NCBI GenBank assembly: GCA_030605045.1
Contig: JAUWBK010000002.1
Location: 1-28,388, forward strand
Length of the DNA: 28,388 nt
Origin: Dehalococcoidia bacterium
GTDB taxonomy: Bacteria; Chloroflexota; Dehalococcoidia; Dehalococcoidales; RBG-16-60-22
Direction: 5' to 3'
Below are positions 7,359 to 15,436 of this stretch, one piece after another; positions within the stretch are counted from its first letter, which is position 1; the number at the start of each line of letters is the position of its first letter. Under the pieces are notes generated by a model. The model worked only from the letters and a program-made list of their open reading frames with translations, was not told the origin of the DNA and made no database searches. Position numbers and translations under genes: made by a program.

Positions 7359-8500
7359 TAGCCAAGCCTCCTCAGTTGTTCCGTAATTGTCTTCGGGTGA
7401 ATAATTTCTCCGTTCACTTGGTTATAGGGTACTACCTCACAAGAGGCGTATTTCATTACCTCACCGACAACCTGCCCCAGGTTCATTTCCGGAACTAATA
7501 TCTTCTTTACCCTCGACCCGATATCTCTGATTACGTCATTAGCGAAGGGCCAAAGCGTCTTCAATCGTATCATCCCGATTTGCTTACCTTCTTCTCGCAT
7601 TCTCTCCACCGCGAACAGTGAACTTCGGGCGGTAAAGCCGTAACAAACAACGACCACGGTGGCATCTTCTAAATAGTAATTTTCATACTGAATAATTTCC
7701 TGACCATGATGCAATATTTTATTGTGTAGCCGAGTAACCAACTTTTCATGAATATCGGGATGAGTTATTCTTCTGAGGCCATGTTCATCGTGCGTGGAGC
7801 CAGTCACCAGCAATTTCTCTCCTTCACCGAAGGCAGGCATTGGTGGCACTCCGTCATTCTCTCTGGTACCAAAGGGAGGTGCCCCCGCTTTTTTCTCGCG
7901 ACTAAACAGCTCCACCTCCCCACTGACCTGCACTCTCTCCCGCAGATGGGCGGTCGCCTCTTCCGCCATGAGCAACACCGGAACCCGAAATCTTTCGGCA
8001 AGATTGAAAGCGATAATTGTCTGGTCATATAGCTCCTGCACCGACCATGGCGAAAGGGCGATGATTAGATAATCCCCGTGTGAGCCCCATTTGGCCTGCA
8101 TGATGTCCCCGCTACCGACTCGGGTAGCCTGCCCGGTGCTGGGGCCAGTTCTCTGTGCATCAACAATTACCACCGGCGTTTCCGTAAACACCGCATAGCC
8201 AATCCCCTCCTGCATGAGACTAAAACCAGGCCCCGAGGTAACCGTCAACGCTTTTGCCCCCGCCCACGATGCCCCGATACAGGAACAAATAGAGGCAATC
8301 TCATCCTCCATTTGCATGAATACGGCGCCAGTTTCTCCGAATCTAATCGAGAGTCTCTCCAGGGTTTCCGTGGCTGGAGTAATCGGATAGCCAGCGCAGT
8401 AGCCACACCGTGCCGCAATGGCACCCTCAGCCACGGCTTCGTCTCCGGAGAAATAGTAACTCCCCGCCGGAAGGATACTTTTTACTTTCTGTAGCCCCAT
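7358..8500 (-). CDS. korA: 2-oxoacid:ferredoxin oxidoreductase, alpha subunit
   Basis: 380-residue alpha subunit and first gene of a seven-gene operon. It has the pyrimidine-binding domain (G-Y-P-I-T-P-A-T-E-T near residue 37, M-E-D-E-I-A-S), the T-S-G-P-G-F-S-L-M loop and the Q-R-T-G-P-S-T-G motif. A C-terminal transketolase-like domain ends in L-V-P-E-M-N-L-G-Q. There is no fused gamma domain, consistent with the separate korC. The ATG follows GAGGTTGAGC, and a strong promoter lies about 45 bases upstream. Function: ferredoxin-linked interconversion of a 2-oxoacid and acyl-CoA, typical of anaerobes. Confidence 0.93.
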   Translation of the reverse strand: MGLQKVKSILPAGSYYFSGDEAVAEGAIAARCGYCAGYPITPATETLERLSIRFGETGAVFMQMEDEIASICSCIGASWAGAKALTVTSGPGFSLMQEGIGYAVFTETPVVIVDAQRTGPSTGQATRVGSGDIMQAKWGSHGDYLIIALSPWSVQELYDQTIIAFNLAERFRVPVLLMAEEATAHLRERVQVSGEVELFSREKKAGAPPFGTRENDGVPPMPAFGEGEKLLVTGSTHDEHGLRRITHPDIHEKLVTRLHNKILHHGQEIIQYENYYLEDATVVVVCYGFTARSSLFAVERMREEGKQIGMIRLKTLWPFANDVIRDIGSRVKKILVPEMNLGQVVGEVMKYASCEVVPYNQVNGEIIHPKTITEQLRRLG

Positions 8501-8545
8501 AAAAGCTCAACCTCGTGTTCTTTGCAGTGCTACACCAAAAGACAT

Positions 8546-8574
8546 TTTATACCACAACCAGTGGATTTTGCCAA
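8546..8574 (-). promoter_or_regulatory. Predicted promoter of the kor operon
   Basis: Reading the minus strand, TTGGCA (8574-8569) and TATAAA (8551-8546) are separated by exactly 17 bases and end about 45 bases before the korA ATG at 8500. This is a good sigma70-type match and fits transcription of the whole korA-to-phosphoesterase operon. Confidence 0.6.
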
Positions 8575-8638
8575 TACTGACCACAACTTCTAATTAGCCC
8601 TAATTTCTCGCTTTTAATGATAACTCTAGCAAAGCCTA

Positions 8639-8666
8639 TTGACAATTACACAAATAAAACTATTAT
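8639..8666 (+). promoter_or_regulatory. Predicted promoter of the tandem SDR genes
   Basis: A perfect TTGACA (8639-8644), a 16-base spacer and TATTAT (8661-8666, 5 of 6) lie 155 bases before the first SDR start. The long leader could hold regulation, but I see no riboswitch-like fold. Confidence 0.55.
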
Positions 8667-8821
8667 TAAAGTATCTTTAGGTGAAATAACCTTAAAAATA
8701 ATTAAAGCGCCTCAAAGTGGGTAGGACTGCCTAAAAGGGGAGTGAAAGGTATTCCCTAATCAGGTAGTAAGGTCAACATGATATAATCACGGTAAAGCAG
8801 TGCAAAAGGAGGATTTTCAAA

Positions 8822-9616
8822 ATGGAACGAAATAGGTTTGCTGATAGGGTAGCAATCGTTACTGGAGGTGGTTCAGGGCTGGGTCGCGCATTGTGTTATG
8901 CCTTCGCAGAGGAAAGCGCGTCTGCTGTTTGCTCGGATATTAACATAGACACCGCCAAAGAAACTGTATCTGGAATTCTAAATTCCGGGGGAAAAGCCAT
9001 AGCTATTAAAACAGATGTTACTAGTGATGCCGATGTTATAGGAATGGCGAAGGCAGCAATTGAAGAATTTGGCAAAATAGATATCCTCGTTAATAATGCC
9101 GGAATCAACGTGCGACAAGGTTTGCTCGATACAAAAGAAGAAACATGGGATAAAATGACGGCTGTTGATCTCAAGGGTCCTTTTCTCGTTGCTAAGGCAG
9201 TGATTCCGTATATGATGGAGCGAAATTACGGCAAGATTGTCAACATTGCTTCAGTCGCTGGTGTCGTAGGTTGCGTATCATCGGCCTATACAGCTTCCAA
9301 AGCTGGATTGATTGGCATGACTAAGGTCTGGGCCTTAGAATTTGCTCCATATAGAATATGCGTCAACAGTGTCGCACCAGGATTTTTTGCTACTCCTATC
9401 AATGAGGCCCTTCGAAAAAGCCCTTTGGGAGAAAAGCTTGCCAAACAAGTTCCACTAGGATTTGGTAAGGTAGAACAAATAGTGCCGGTAGTGCTATTTT
9501 TGAGTTCAAGCGAGTCTGACTATATCACGGGACATTGCCTCGTGGTAGATGGTGGATTAAGCGGCACTCGCGACTTCGGGCCTGAGTACTGGGGTTTCGA
9601 TAAAGGAAAGAAATAA
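8822..9616 (+). CDS. SDR family NAD(P)-dependent oxidoreductase
   Basis: 264-residue classical short-chain dehydrogenase. Cofactor loop T14-G-G-G-S-G-L-G21, N91-N-A-G94, catalytic S144, and Y156-x-x-x-K160 (S-A-Y-T-A-S-K) are all present. D39 after the second strand favours NAD(H). The C-terminal V-V-D-G-G motif is intact, followed by a longer tail (about 25 residues) rich in aromatic residues. ATG follows AAAGGAGG. It is followed after 17 bases by a second, divergent SDR, so the pair is cotranscribed and could catalyse successive or complementary oxidations. Substrate unknown; FabG-like or sugar/polyol dehydrogenase roles are both possible. Confidence 0.9.
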   Translation: MERNRFADRVAIVTGGGSGLGRALCYAFAEESASAVCSDINIDTAKETVSGILNSGGKAIAIKTDVTSDADVIGMAKAAIEEFGKIDILVNNAGINVRQGLLDTKEETWDKMTAVDLKGPFLVAKAVIPYMMERNYGKIVNIASVAGVVGCVSSAYTASKAGLIGMTKVWALEFAPYRICVNSVAPGFFATPINEALRKSPLGEKLAKQVPLGFGKVEQIVPVVLFLSSSESDYITGHCLVVDGGLSGTRDFGPEYWGFDKGKK

Positions 9617-9633
9617 AAAGGAGGAAATAAAAA

Positions 9634-10410
9634 ATGAGATTAGAAGGTCAGATAGCCATAGTAACCGGAGCCGGTCAGGGAATTGGGCGGGCGATTGCCA
9701 AAACACTGGCCGGAGAAGGCGCCGCGGTTGTCGTAAATGACATTGACCTCGATAAAGCGTCAAAAGTAGCCGATGAGATAAAAGCGCAAGGAGGGAAAGC
9801 ATTACCGATAAAGGCTGACGTGTCCAAAAGAGACGAGGTAAACAATTTAGTTAAAGAGACACTGGCGAGTTTTCAAAAGGTCGACATTCTGGTAAATAAT
9901 GCTGGTATTGCTAAGTTAACACCATCCCTAGAATTGGATGAGGAACAGTGGGATAGCACTATCGACACCAATCTTAAAGGTCAATTTTTGTGCAGCCAGG
10001 CGGTGGCCAGACATATGGTCGAGCAGAAACGTGGCAAGATTATCAATATCACCTCCCTGGCGGCGCATACAGGTACACCTGGGCTTTTGGCCTATAGTGC
10101 CAGTAAAGGCGGCGTTGTTCAACTCACCAAGGTGTTAGCTGTAGAGTGGGGAAAGCACAATATTACCGTTAATGCAGTAAGTCCGGGCTTAACCATAACA
10201 GAGTTGGTTAAGTCAGTATTTAAGGAACGTCCCGACGTTTTCGAAGGTGTAGAGAGAATTCCATTAAAACGGCCGGCAACACCAGAGGATATCGCAAACG
10301 CTGTCTTATTCCTTGCTTCTCCGGAATCCGATTATATAAGCGGACAGGTGATAGCTGTAGATGGTGGGGCGCTTTCTGTCCATCCCCGCATGGTAAGACC
10401 GTTAGATTAG
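9634..10410 (+). CDS. SDR family oxidoreductase (FabG/gluconate dehydrogenase-like)
   Basis: 258-residue classical SDR. T11-G-A-G-Q-G-I-G18 loop, D36 (NAD preference), N88-N-A-G91, S141, Y154 and K158 form the complete active site. The ATG is preceded by AAGGAGG and lies 17 bases after the previous SDR, in the same operon. The two neighbours are clearly different sequences outside the motifs, so this is not a recent duplication. It is the last gene before the accessory region begins. Exact substrate cannot be assigned. Confidence 0.9.
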   Translation: MRLEGQIAIVTGAGQGIGRAIAKTLAGEGAAVVVNDIDLDKASKVADEIKAQGGKALPIKADVSKRDEVNNLVKETLASFQKVDILVNNAGIAKLTPSLELDEEQWDSTIDTNLKGQFLCSQAVARHMVEQKRGKIINITSLAAHTGTPGLLAYSASKGGVVQLTKVLAVEWGKHNITVNAVSPGLTITELVKSVFKERPDVFEGVERIPLKRPATPEDIANAVLFLASPESDYISGQVIAVDGGALSVHPRMVRPLD

Positions 10411-10523
10411 GATAGTTTGCTGATGAAAACTTCAGTTCAAGCTATCCAGCATTTCACAAAAGCTTGTTTTGTTACCTAGGGAGAATAGTGAGATTACAGA
10501 GAAGACCATTGCACTAAAATTTA

Positions 10524-10685
10524 TTATTTCCTTCGCACCTTATCAATAGCCTTTCCTAATTGCTTCATTTGCCCTAATTCACTATTCCAACACTCAGTGT
10601 GAGCCCAGCCTAATCCTTCAATAGCTATCTTCACGTTTTTCTCCGTCCACTATGGTGGAGCCGGGGTTACAATAGGCAGAACTTT
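10524..10685 (-). pseudogene. Decayed coding fragment of unknown family
   Basis: The minus strand reads K-V-L-P-I-V-T-P-A-P-P, then TAG (10652-10650), then W-T-E-K-N-V-K-I-A-I-E-G-L and continues as a protein-like, Lys/Glu-rich helix-forming stretch to a TAA at 10524. No start codon or ribosome-binding site precedes it. The reading looks coding on both sides of the TAG, so it is best explained as the C-terminal relic of a dead gene. I do not recognise the family. Confidence 0.4.
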
Positions 10686-10700
10686 TCAGCTCCAATTCAG

Positions 10701-10752
10701 TCTGATCACCTAACTTTTAATCAGGGTGTCACAGGTTCGAGACCACCTGAAT
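10701..10752 (+). pseudogene. tRNA-Lys-like relic
   Basis: The stretch contains C-x-x-ACTTTTAATCAG, which resembles the anticodon arm of a tRNA-Lys (anticodon TTT), followed at normal distance by GTCACAGGTTCGAGACC, resembling a variable loop and T arm. The anticodon stem has a mismatch, the 3' half of the T stem does not pair, and no acceptor stem or D arm is found. It is a degenerate fragment, not a working tRNA. Confidence 0.35.
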
Positions 10753-10797
10753 GGAGATTATGTAGCTGAGGTAACAAAATAGCGTTCTGTGGCCTCA

Positions 10798-10826
10798 TTG
10801 CACAACGACACGAATGGGCTTATAAT
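10798..10826 (+). promoter_or_regulatory. Predicted promoter of the DUF2589-type gene pair
   Basis: TTGCAC (10798-10803), a 17-base spacer and a perfect TATAAT (10821-10826) lie about 45 bases before the ATG at 10872. The -35 match is only partial (TTG). Confidence 0.45.
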
Positions 10827-10871
10827 TGAAGTGCTAAATGCTGAAAATCTTTTAGGAAAAGGGATATTCAA

Positions 10872-11660
10872 ATGGCTCAACTCAATCAAGTTATCGGAGC
10901 AATATTACGAGATATAGCGCAGGCAAGACTAACATCTGACTTATACACCCGAGATATAAGCCGTTATTACGAGCAAGACTCGCTACTGAGAATCTTCCCG
11001 GTTCCTCGTTCAGAAATAAATGAAGTAACCATAGATCTACGATTTGCTATTTCAAAAATCGAGTCTGATCCGGCTAGCACTACGGCAAAGAACGCTAAGA
11101 CCGCGGGCATTTTCGACCCTTGCAGCGAGCACCTTGTGAACTCTATATTTGATGGCCTTACCAGTACCCCTACCGCTCAAGCTAATCCAAGCTGGCTGGA
11201 GACAATTAACAACTTTAGTACCGCTGAATTCCGCTCCGATTTACGAACGAAGATTCTGGACTGCTTTGAATCAAATGTCTACGGTTTGATAGACAAACAG
11301 AATAATCTTCTCGATGTTGACGCATTACTGGATTTCGTGAGAGAGGCTGTGGACAGATCGATTTACCGGAAACCGGAAATTGCTTCCTTTTTGGAGGATG
11401 GCGACTTCTCAGGACCGGTCAAAGCAGCAGTAACCACAAGAATGAAGTCTGATCTTGAGGCTATGCGTGTTGAAATCGAATCCGCCAGAAGTGCGGCGGA
11501 GGACTATAGTATCGAGGTTGATGTAACTACGGATAAACTCCAAGAGGTTCCAGAGGCAGCACTGTCTTCTATAAAGCTCACCACGTCTATGCGCAATTAC
11601 ACCTGGTCGCAGGTTGAACAAAAAGATGAAAGAATCATCCGACGATTAATTCCTGAATGA
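10872..11660 (+). CDS. Hypothetical protein, partner of DUF2589 protein (262 aa)
   Basis: 262-residue soluble protein with no signal peptide or membrane segment. The N-terminal 60 residues include I-F-P-V-P-R-S-E-I-N-E-V-T-I-D-L-R-F-A-I. This parallels the L-V-P-I-P-A-I-Q-V-K-D-A-D-I-E-F-G-V-K-I stretch of the gene directly downstream, so the two proteins probably share one structural element. The middle (about 120-215) is charged and helical. The ATG follows AGGAAAAGGG, and the downstream gene starts 30 bases after the stop, so the two form an operon. I know no function for this protein. Confidence 0.75.
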   Translation: MAQLNQVIGAILRDIAQARLTSDLYTRDISRYYEQDSLLRIFPVPRSEINEVTIDLRFAISKIESDPASTTAKNAKTAGIFDPCSEHLVNSIFDGLTSTPTAQANPSWLETINNFSTAEFRSDLRTKILDCFESNVYGLIDKQNNLLDVDALLDFVREAVDRSIYRKPEIASFLEDGDFSGPVKAAVTTRMKSDLEAMRVEIESARSAAEDYSIEVDVTTDKLQEVPEAALSSIKLTTSMRNYTWSQVEQKDERIIRRLIPE

Positions 11661-11690
11661 TTCAGAATTATTCAATTGCGAGGAGAGAAT

Positions 11691-12212
11691 ATGCCACGTC
11701 AAATAAGTGAGATTCAATCCCTACCCCTTCATCAGATTATAGGTGCTCCATTAGTTGCACTCGTGCAAGGTGGGGTTCAAGCCGCTCAAGCAACGATGGA
11801 ATTCGTGCAAAGCGTAGGTTTCAAGACGGTTAAGTTTGACTATAAGATGAGAGGAGAAGATGGGAGCGAGAAGACTGGTGAGGTTGAAGTTCCAACACTT
11901 ACATTAGTGCCGATTCCTGCTATTCAGGTCAAGGATGCTGATATAGAATTCGGCGTTAAGATTACTGATATACAGGTTCCTAATACAGAAATGGCTTTAA
12001 GCTCAGCGGATACGGAAGTGGGAGACCGGCTGTCAAAAGGATACGTGACTTTATTAGTCACGGCTGGAACTTTGGAAATGGCGACCGTCGATCAGCCAGC
12101 AAACTTACACATGAAGATAAAGTTAAGGGTAGAGAAAGCAGATATTCCTGGAGGCCTATCTCGCCTGCTAAGTGTAATGGACAGTACTATTATAGACAGG
12201 CGCAATATTTAA
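11691..12212 (+). CDS. DUF2589 domain-containing protein
   Basis: 173-residue protein that I recognise as DUF2589-like from its layout: an N-terminal helix with the signature I-I-G-A-P-L-V-A-L-V-Q-G (about 16-27), A-x-A-T-M-E-F-V-Q-S-V-G-F, then V-P-T-L-T-L-V-P-I-P and a beta-rich second half. The start is the ATG at 11691, directly after AGGAGAG; a frame extension to 11676 would include that ribosome-binding site. The family has no established function to my knowledge. It sits second in a two-gene operon with a protein sharing a related motif. Confidence 0.75.
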   Translation: MPRQISEIQSLPLHQIIGAPLVALVQGGVQAAQATMEFVQSVGFKTVKFDYKMRGEDGSEKTGEVEVPTLTLVPIPAIQVKDADIEFGVKITDIQVPNTEMALSSADTEVGDRLSKGYVTLLVTAGTLEMATVDQPANLHMKIKLRVEKADIPGGLSRLLSVMDSTIIDRRNI

Positions 12213-12376
12213 ACTCGCATAAGAGAGAAAAAGCAATAATAAACAGCCGCGACCTGAAGCGTGACAGCCTGAACCCAAGTTGACAATTGCCTGAATTGTT
12301 TGACTGCGTAACGATTGTCCATTTTGTTGAAGTAGAGTAATTTTACTACTATCCAAGATACAGCTTGATGGTCTGT

Positions 12377-13147
12377 TTACATTCGATTCGTTCTTCCCCC
12401 ATCCACAGGAATAGTCTGCCCGCTAATAAAAGAGGAGTCTTCTGAAGCTAGAAATAAGGCCACTTTAGCAATATCCTCCGGTTCACCTAACCTACCAAGA
12501 ACTGTGGCGCTTTTCCTTCCTTCGAGATATGCCTGAACTTCCTCCCGTGTTCTTCCACCACCGTAAACCATGGGAGTTATGATCAGACCCGGAGCAATAC
12601 AATTAACATTAATACCATAGGGCCCCAATTCAAAGGCGGCATTCTGGGTCAACTGGATCACACCCGCCTTAGATGTACAGTAACTGGGACCATCATCAAG
12701 GCCACCACCACGCCCAGAAATCGAAGCAATATTGATTATCTTGCCGTCCTGCTGCTTTATCATATACTTGGCCACAGCCTGAGTGCACAGGAACACCCCT
12801 TTAAGATTGATATCCATTACCTCATCCCAAACCTCCTCTGAGGTATCCATTATCCCGGTGGCGCGTAGGATACCAGCGTTATTAACCAGAATATCTATTC
12901 GGCCAAATTCATGCATCGTTTGGTCTACCATATTCTCCACCTGTTGCTTAACACCGACATCAGTAGCTATGGCAAGAGACTGCCGCCTTAATAGTTTGAT
13001 CTCCTTGACTACCTCCGCCAGATTGGCGATATTTCTGCTGCCTACTACCACCTTTGCCCCTTCATTGGCAAACGTAAGGGAAATGGTTCGACCAATTCCA
13101 GTACCACCGCCGGTAATAATCGCAACTTTTTTATCGAGCTTTCCCAT
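12377..13147 (-). CDS. SDR family oxidoreductase, probably NADP-linked
   Basis: 256-residue classical SDR. The cofactor loop is T12-G-G-G-T-G-I-G19, with N89-N-A-G92, S142 and Y156-x-x-x-K160 (P-S-Y-C-T-S-K). R38 after the second strand, instead of Asp, suggests NADP(H), unlike the two SDRs at 8822-10410. The C-terminal I-P-V-D-G-G motif is present. The ATG follows AGGAGT. It is a single gene on the minus strand between the DUF2589 pair and a membrane protein. Substrate unknown. Confidence 0.9.
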   Translation of the reverse strand: MGKLDKKVAIITGGGTGIGRTISLTFANEGAKVVVGSRNIANLAEVVKEIKLLRRQSLAIATDVGVKQQVENMVDQTMHEFGRIDILVNNAGILRATGIMDTSEEVWDEVMDINLKGVFLCTQAVAKYMIKQQDGKIINIASISGRGGGLDDGPSYCTSKAGVIQLTQNAAFELGPYGINVNCIAPGLIITPMVYGGGRTREEVQAYLEGRKSATVLGRLGEPEDIAKVALFLASEDSSFISGQTIPVDGGRTNRM

Positions 13148-13352
13148 TTTGCTTAACTCCTAATATCAATTTGCCAGTATATTTTCGGACTCATGATCGA
13201 TTAGTTTATAATGAACATACGGGGATTAGCAACTGTGAAAAACTCAGGCCGTTGGATTTGGACAACAAAAGTCTGTTCCGTTTGATTAGAGGAAGCCTCA
13301 TATTACCCTGTTACACAAATTGGCTGATTGTTTGATTCTTAGAATAATGTAA

Positions 13353-14468
13353 TTAAACAGATGAACGCCACTGATGCAAGAGAAGCCCTATTAATACTAG
13401 CATGGCCAAAGCGTATATGATTAGAAGATAGTATTCTTGCATACCTGCACGTATCATGTCTGTCAAAATATTTGCGAAACTAATGCCGAAAACTGTAATT
13501 AAAGCAGGCCAATAGAAGACGGTGCTCCAACGCTGATAACGTTTAAATGTGTTTTCATGCATTCTTTCAACCTTTCTCCATAGAAATGGAGCAATAAACA
13601 GGACTAGAGACCACGCTATAGCTAGACCGCCAATAACTACTAACAACCAAGGAAATAACCATTGGATTAGATTCTTGGCAGTGTCTAGTATATTTTCATA
13701 ATCAACAACAGGCATACTTTTTGATGTTGCTAAACCAAACGCAAGTATTGATAAAAGGCCAAAAACGAAGTAAGTGAGAGCTTGTGAAACAATGTATTTT
13801 TTTAATAAACCATTGCGTGTTTGTTCTTCGGCTACCTCAGCAGGAAGAGTCTCCTCCCCAGCTTCAAGCCATACACTTGTGATTTCTGGTTCATCCTCTA
13901 AATCAAGTGATTGATACTTAAAGCTACGATATTTCAGGAAGGAATATATCTCCCATCCGGTAGGGAAGAGGAACAGCAGGATACCACCTATCCATAGTAT
14001 TTCCATATCATAAAGTACTACTCCCCCCCATATTATTAAGCCGATTAGAATTGCGAAAAACCATATGTAAATGAGCCTAAAACATTCCCAAACCAGCTTG
14101 CTCCTAGGAATTGGGCTTCGCCACTCATAATAATAAGCTTTGACTTTTCTGGCAAAATTTCTTTCAAAAACGGGCAAATTAGGGTCATTTTCTGGAAGTG
14201 ATAATATTTTGCTTGCTGCATATATTAATGTGTTCCATCTATACATATTTACAAGGGCAAGGCACGAACGTACATAAAATCTCGTCATAATAATCCATGC
14301 AATTATCACCACAAACCAATAGGCCATATTCGGATATTTGATGGTCACTTGGCTCCCGGTAGTATCAATTGAAGCAATGAATGCAATAGCAACTATACCT
14401 GTTGCAAGTGTAATACCCCAGTTGTTTGTATGGTTAAAAACATTATATGCGAGAGACCTCTCTCCCAC
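13353..14468 (-). CDS. Multi-pass membrane protein of unknown function
   Basis: 371-residue protein with about eight hydrophobic helices: near 17-35, 48-66, 132-152, 155-172, 232-250, 268-292, 320-338 and 345-365. A charged cytoplasmic-type loop rich in Glu (about 190-222) lies in the middle. Trp, Tyr and Phe are frequent at helix ends. I recognise no transporter or enzyme signature. The start codon used here is GTG at 14468 with AGGA very close upstream, so the exact start is uncertain. The next gene on the same strand, a methyltransferase, ends 32 bases before it, so the two may be cotranscribed. Confidence 0.7.
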   Translation of the reverse strand: MGERSLAYNVFNHTNNWGITLATGIVAIAFIASIDTTGSQVTIKYPNMAYWFVVIIAWIIMTRFYVRSCLALVNMYRWNTLIYAASKILSLPENDPNLPVFERNFARKVKAYYYEWRSPIPRSKLVWECFRLIYIWFFAILIGLIIWGGVVLYDMEILWIGGILLFLFPTGWEIYSFLKYRSFKYQSLDLEDEPEITSVWLEAGEETLPAEVAEEQTRNGLLKKYIVSQALTYFVFGLLSILAFGLATSKSMPVVDYENILDTAKNLIQWLFPWLLVVIGGLAIAWSLVLFIAPFLWRKVERMHENTFKRYQRWSTVFYWPALITVFGISFANILTDMIRAGMQEYYLLIIYALAMLVLIGLLLHQWRSSV

Positions 14469-14500
14469 ATTCCTGATAGAACCTTTCTATCCAACCTCGG

Positions 14501-15142
14501 TTAATTTGCATTCCTATATCTCGCAGAGATGTGAATATTTTGAGGTGACTGAACCTTGTATTTTTGAAGCGTTTCAATCTCAGTGTACCCAACCTGTGTT
14601 AAAAAAAGCTTTACTTCTGAAATTGAATAGCCTCTCACAAAGGTCTTCCTAGGCGTTATAAATCCCTCTTTTGCTGGACACATCATATATTTTGAGCCTT
14701 GTATTCCAGAATACCCTCTGAAGGAAGCAATTAACATGCCATTTCTAGTTAACCTCTTACTTAAGGTTTGTAGAAGGCTGATTCTCTGAGTGGAAGGACA
14801 AATAGTCTCAAGCACAAAAGTGCATACTAGAATATCATAATCAAGTTCGTCAAGATGATTTTTAATTATTCTTCCACCTTTTCGTTTGAATTCATCGTAA
14901 TTGCTGGTAAATCTGTCTATGCACTCCTGTTTTTCAGTAACACTATATACAATACTGGGAAATATGTTTTTTACATATAGGGCATTGCGAAGGCTTCCAG
15001 CACCAAACTCTAATATAGTTTTAGAAGGGTTAATTAAGTTAGTATCAACGGCATGCTTTACGGAAAGGGCTGGATTTGTGAAATTTACCGCAGCATTCCA
15101 AGCTCTCAAACTATTTCTACATTGTTCGTGTGGACAGTCCAT
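14501..15142 (-). CDS. Class I SAM-dependent methyltransferase-like protein
   Basis: 213-residue protein with a Rossmann-type methyltransferase core. Motif I is I-L-E-F-G-A-G-S (43-50), the post-I strand V-Y-S-V-T-E-K ends in an acidic residue, motif IV-like D-I-L-V-C-T-F-V-L-E-T-I lies near 105-116, and motif VI-like L-T-R-N-G-M-L-I-A-S-F follows. An N-terminal C-P-H-E-Q-C pair is a possible metal or disulfide site. The C-terminal third (G-Y-S-I-S-E-V-K-L-F-L) looks like the substrate cap of small-molecule methyltransferases. ATG start with a weak GGTAG site. The acceptor substrate is unknown. Confidence 0.7.
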   Translation of the reverse strand: MDCPHEQCRNSLRAWNAAVNFTNPALSVKHAVDTNLINPSKTILEFGAGSLRNALYVKNIFPSIVYSVTEKQECIDRFTSNYDEFKRKGGRIIKNHLDELDYDILVCTFVLETICPSTQRISLLQTLSKRLTRNGMLIASFRGYSGIQGSKYMMCPAKEGFITPRKTFVRGYSISEVKLFLTQVGYTEIETLQKYKVQSPQNIHISARYRNAN

Positions 15143-15309
15143 GACTTCTACCTTTATATTAGTTATCCCATGATATTGTACACCTCAAAAAGTACCCATA
15201 CAATATGCCTGTTGTTAGTGAATCAGGTATTCTATGAGGTGTGTGGTTGTCAATGCCCAGAATAGAGAGGTGAGACCATACGCCTGTGAATATAACATTC
15301 AGCCAATTT

Positions 15310-15394
15310 GTATTGTCTTACAATACGAGTGCCACCGCCGGTGGCAGCATATATAAAAAGGTCCGCCAAATTACACGCCTAAAGGCTAGGCGTG
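15310..15394. repeat. Run of three perfect hairpins
   Basis: Within 85 bases there are three separate perfect inverted repeats: GTATTGT-ctt-ACAATAC (15310-15326), TGCCACC-gcc-GGTGGCA (15330-15346) and CACGCCTA-aaggc-TAGGCGTG (15374-15394). A fourth palindrome, CCTTTAGCTAAAGG, covers the stop codon of the next gene (15434-15447). The third has no T-tract after it on the plus strand; T-rich sequence follows on neither side strongly enough to call a terminator. The rest of the 15143-15436 gap shows no gene. Confidence 0.65.
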
Positions 15395-15436
15395 AGACCA
15401 CAAAATAAAAACCGAACCTTTCTGGTAAGCAACCCT

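Larger units (their letters stand above)
8501..8821. other. Divergent intergenic region between korA and the SDR pair
   Basis: This gap of about 320 bases holds the kor promoter near its left side and a plus-strand promoter near its middle. The remaining sequence is AT-rich, with no open frame, RNA gene or clear operator palindrome that I can see. Confidence 0.6.
10411..10871. other. Long gap with decayed sequence
   Basis: About 460 bases without an intact gene. It begins with an imperfect stem-loop at 10410-10447 (GGATAG pairs with CTATCC, with an inner CTGA/TCAG pairing) but no T-tract. It then holds a broken minus-strand coding fragment, a tRNA-Lys-like relic and the promoter of the next genes, each listed separately. 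The mixture looks like an old integration or deletion boundary. Confidence 0.5.

Noticed and set aside
7748..8072. Plus-strand frames over korA
   Set aside because: Shadow frames opposite a well-conserved gene, with no ribosome-binding site and biased composition.
10650..10652. In-frame TAG read as pyrrolysine
   Set aside because: The fragment has no start, no recognisable methyltransferase signature and lies in decayed DNA; a nonsense mutation is simpler.
10652..10662. Left attachment site of the tRNA-Ala element
   Set aside because: Only about nine bases match the tRNA-Ala 3' end, which is expected by chance in a window of this size.
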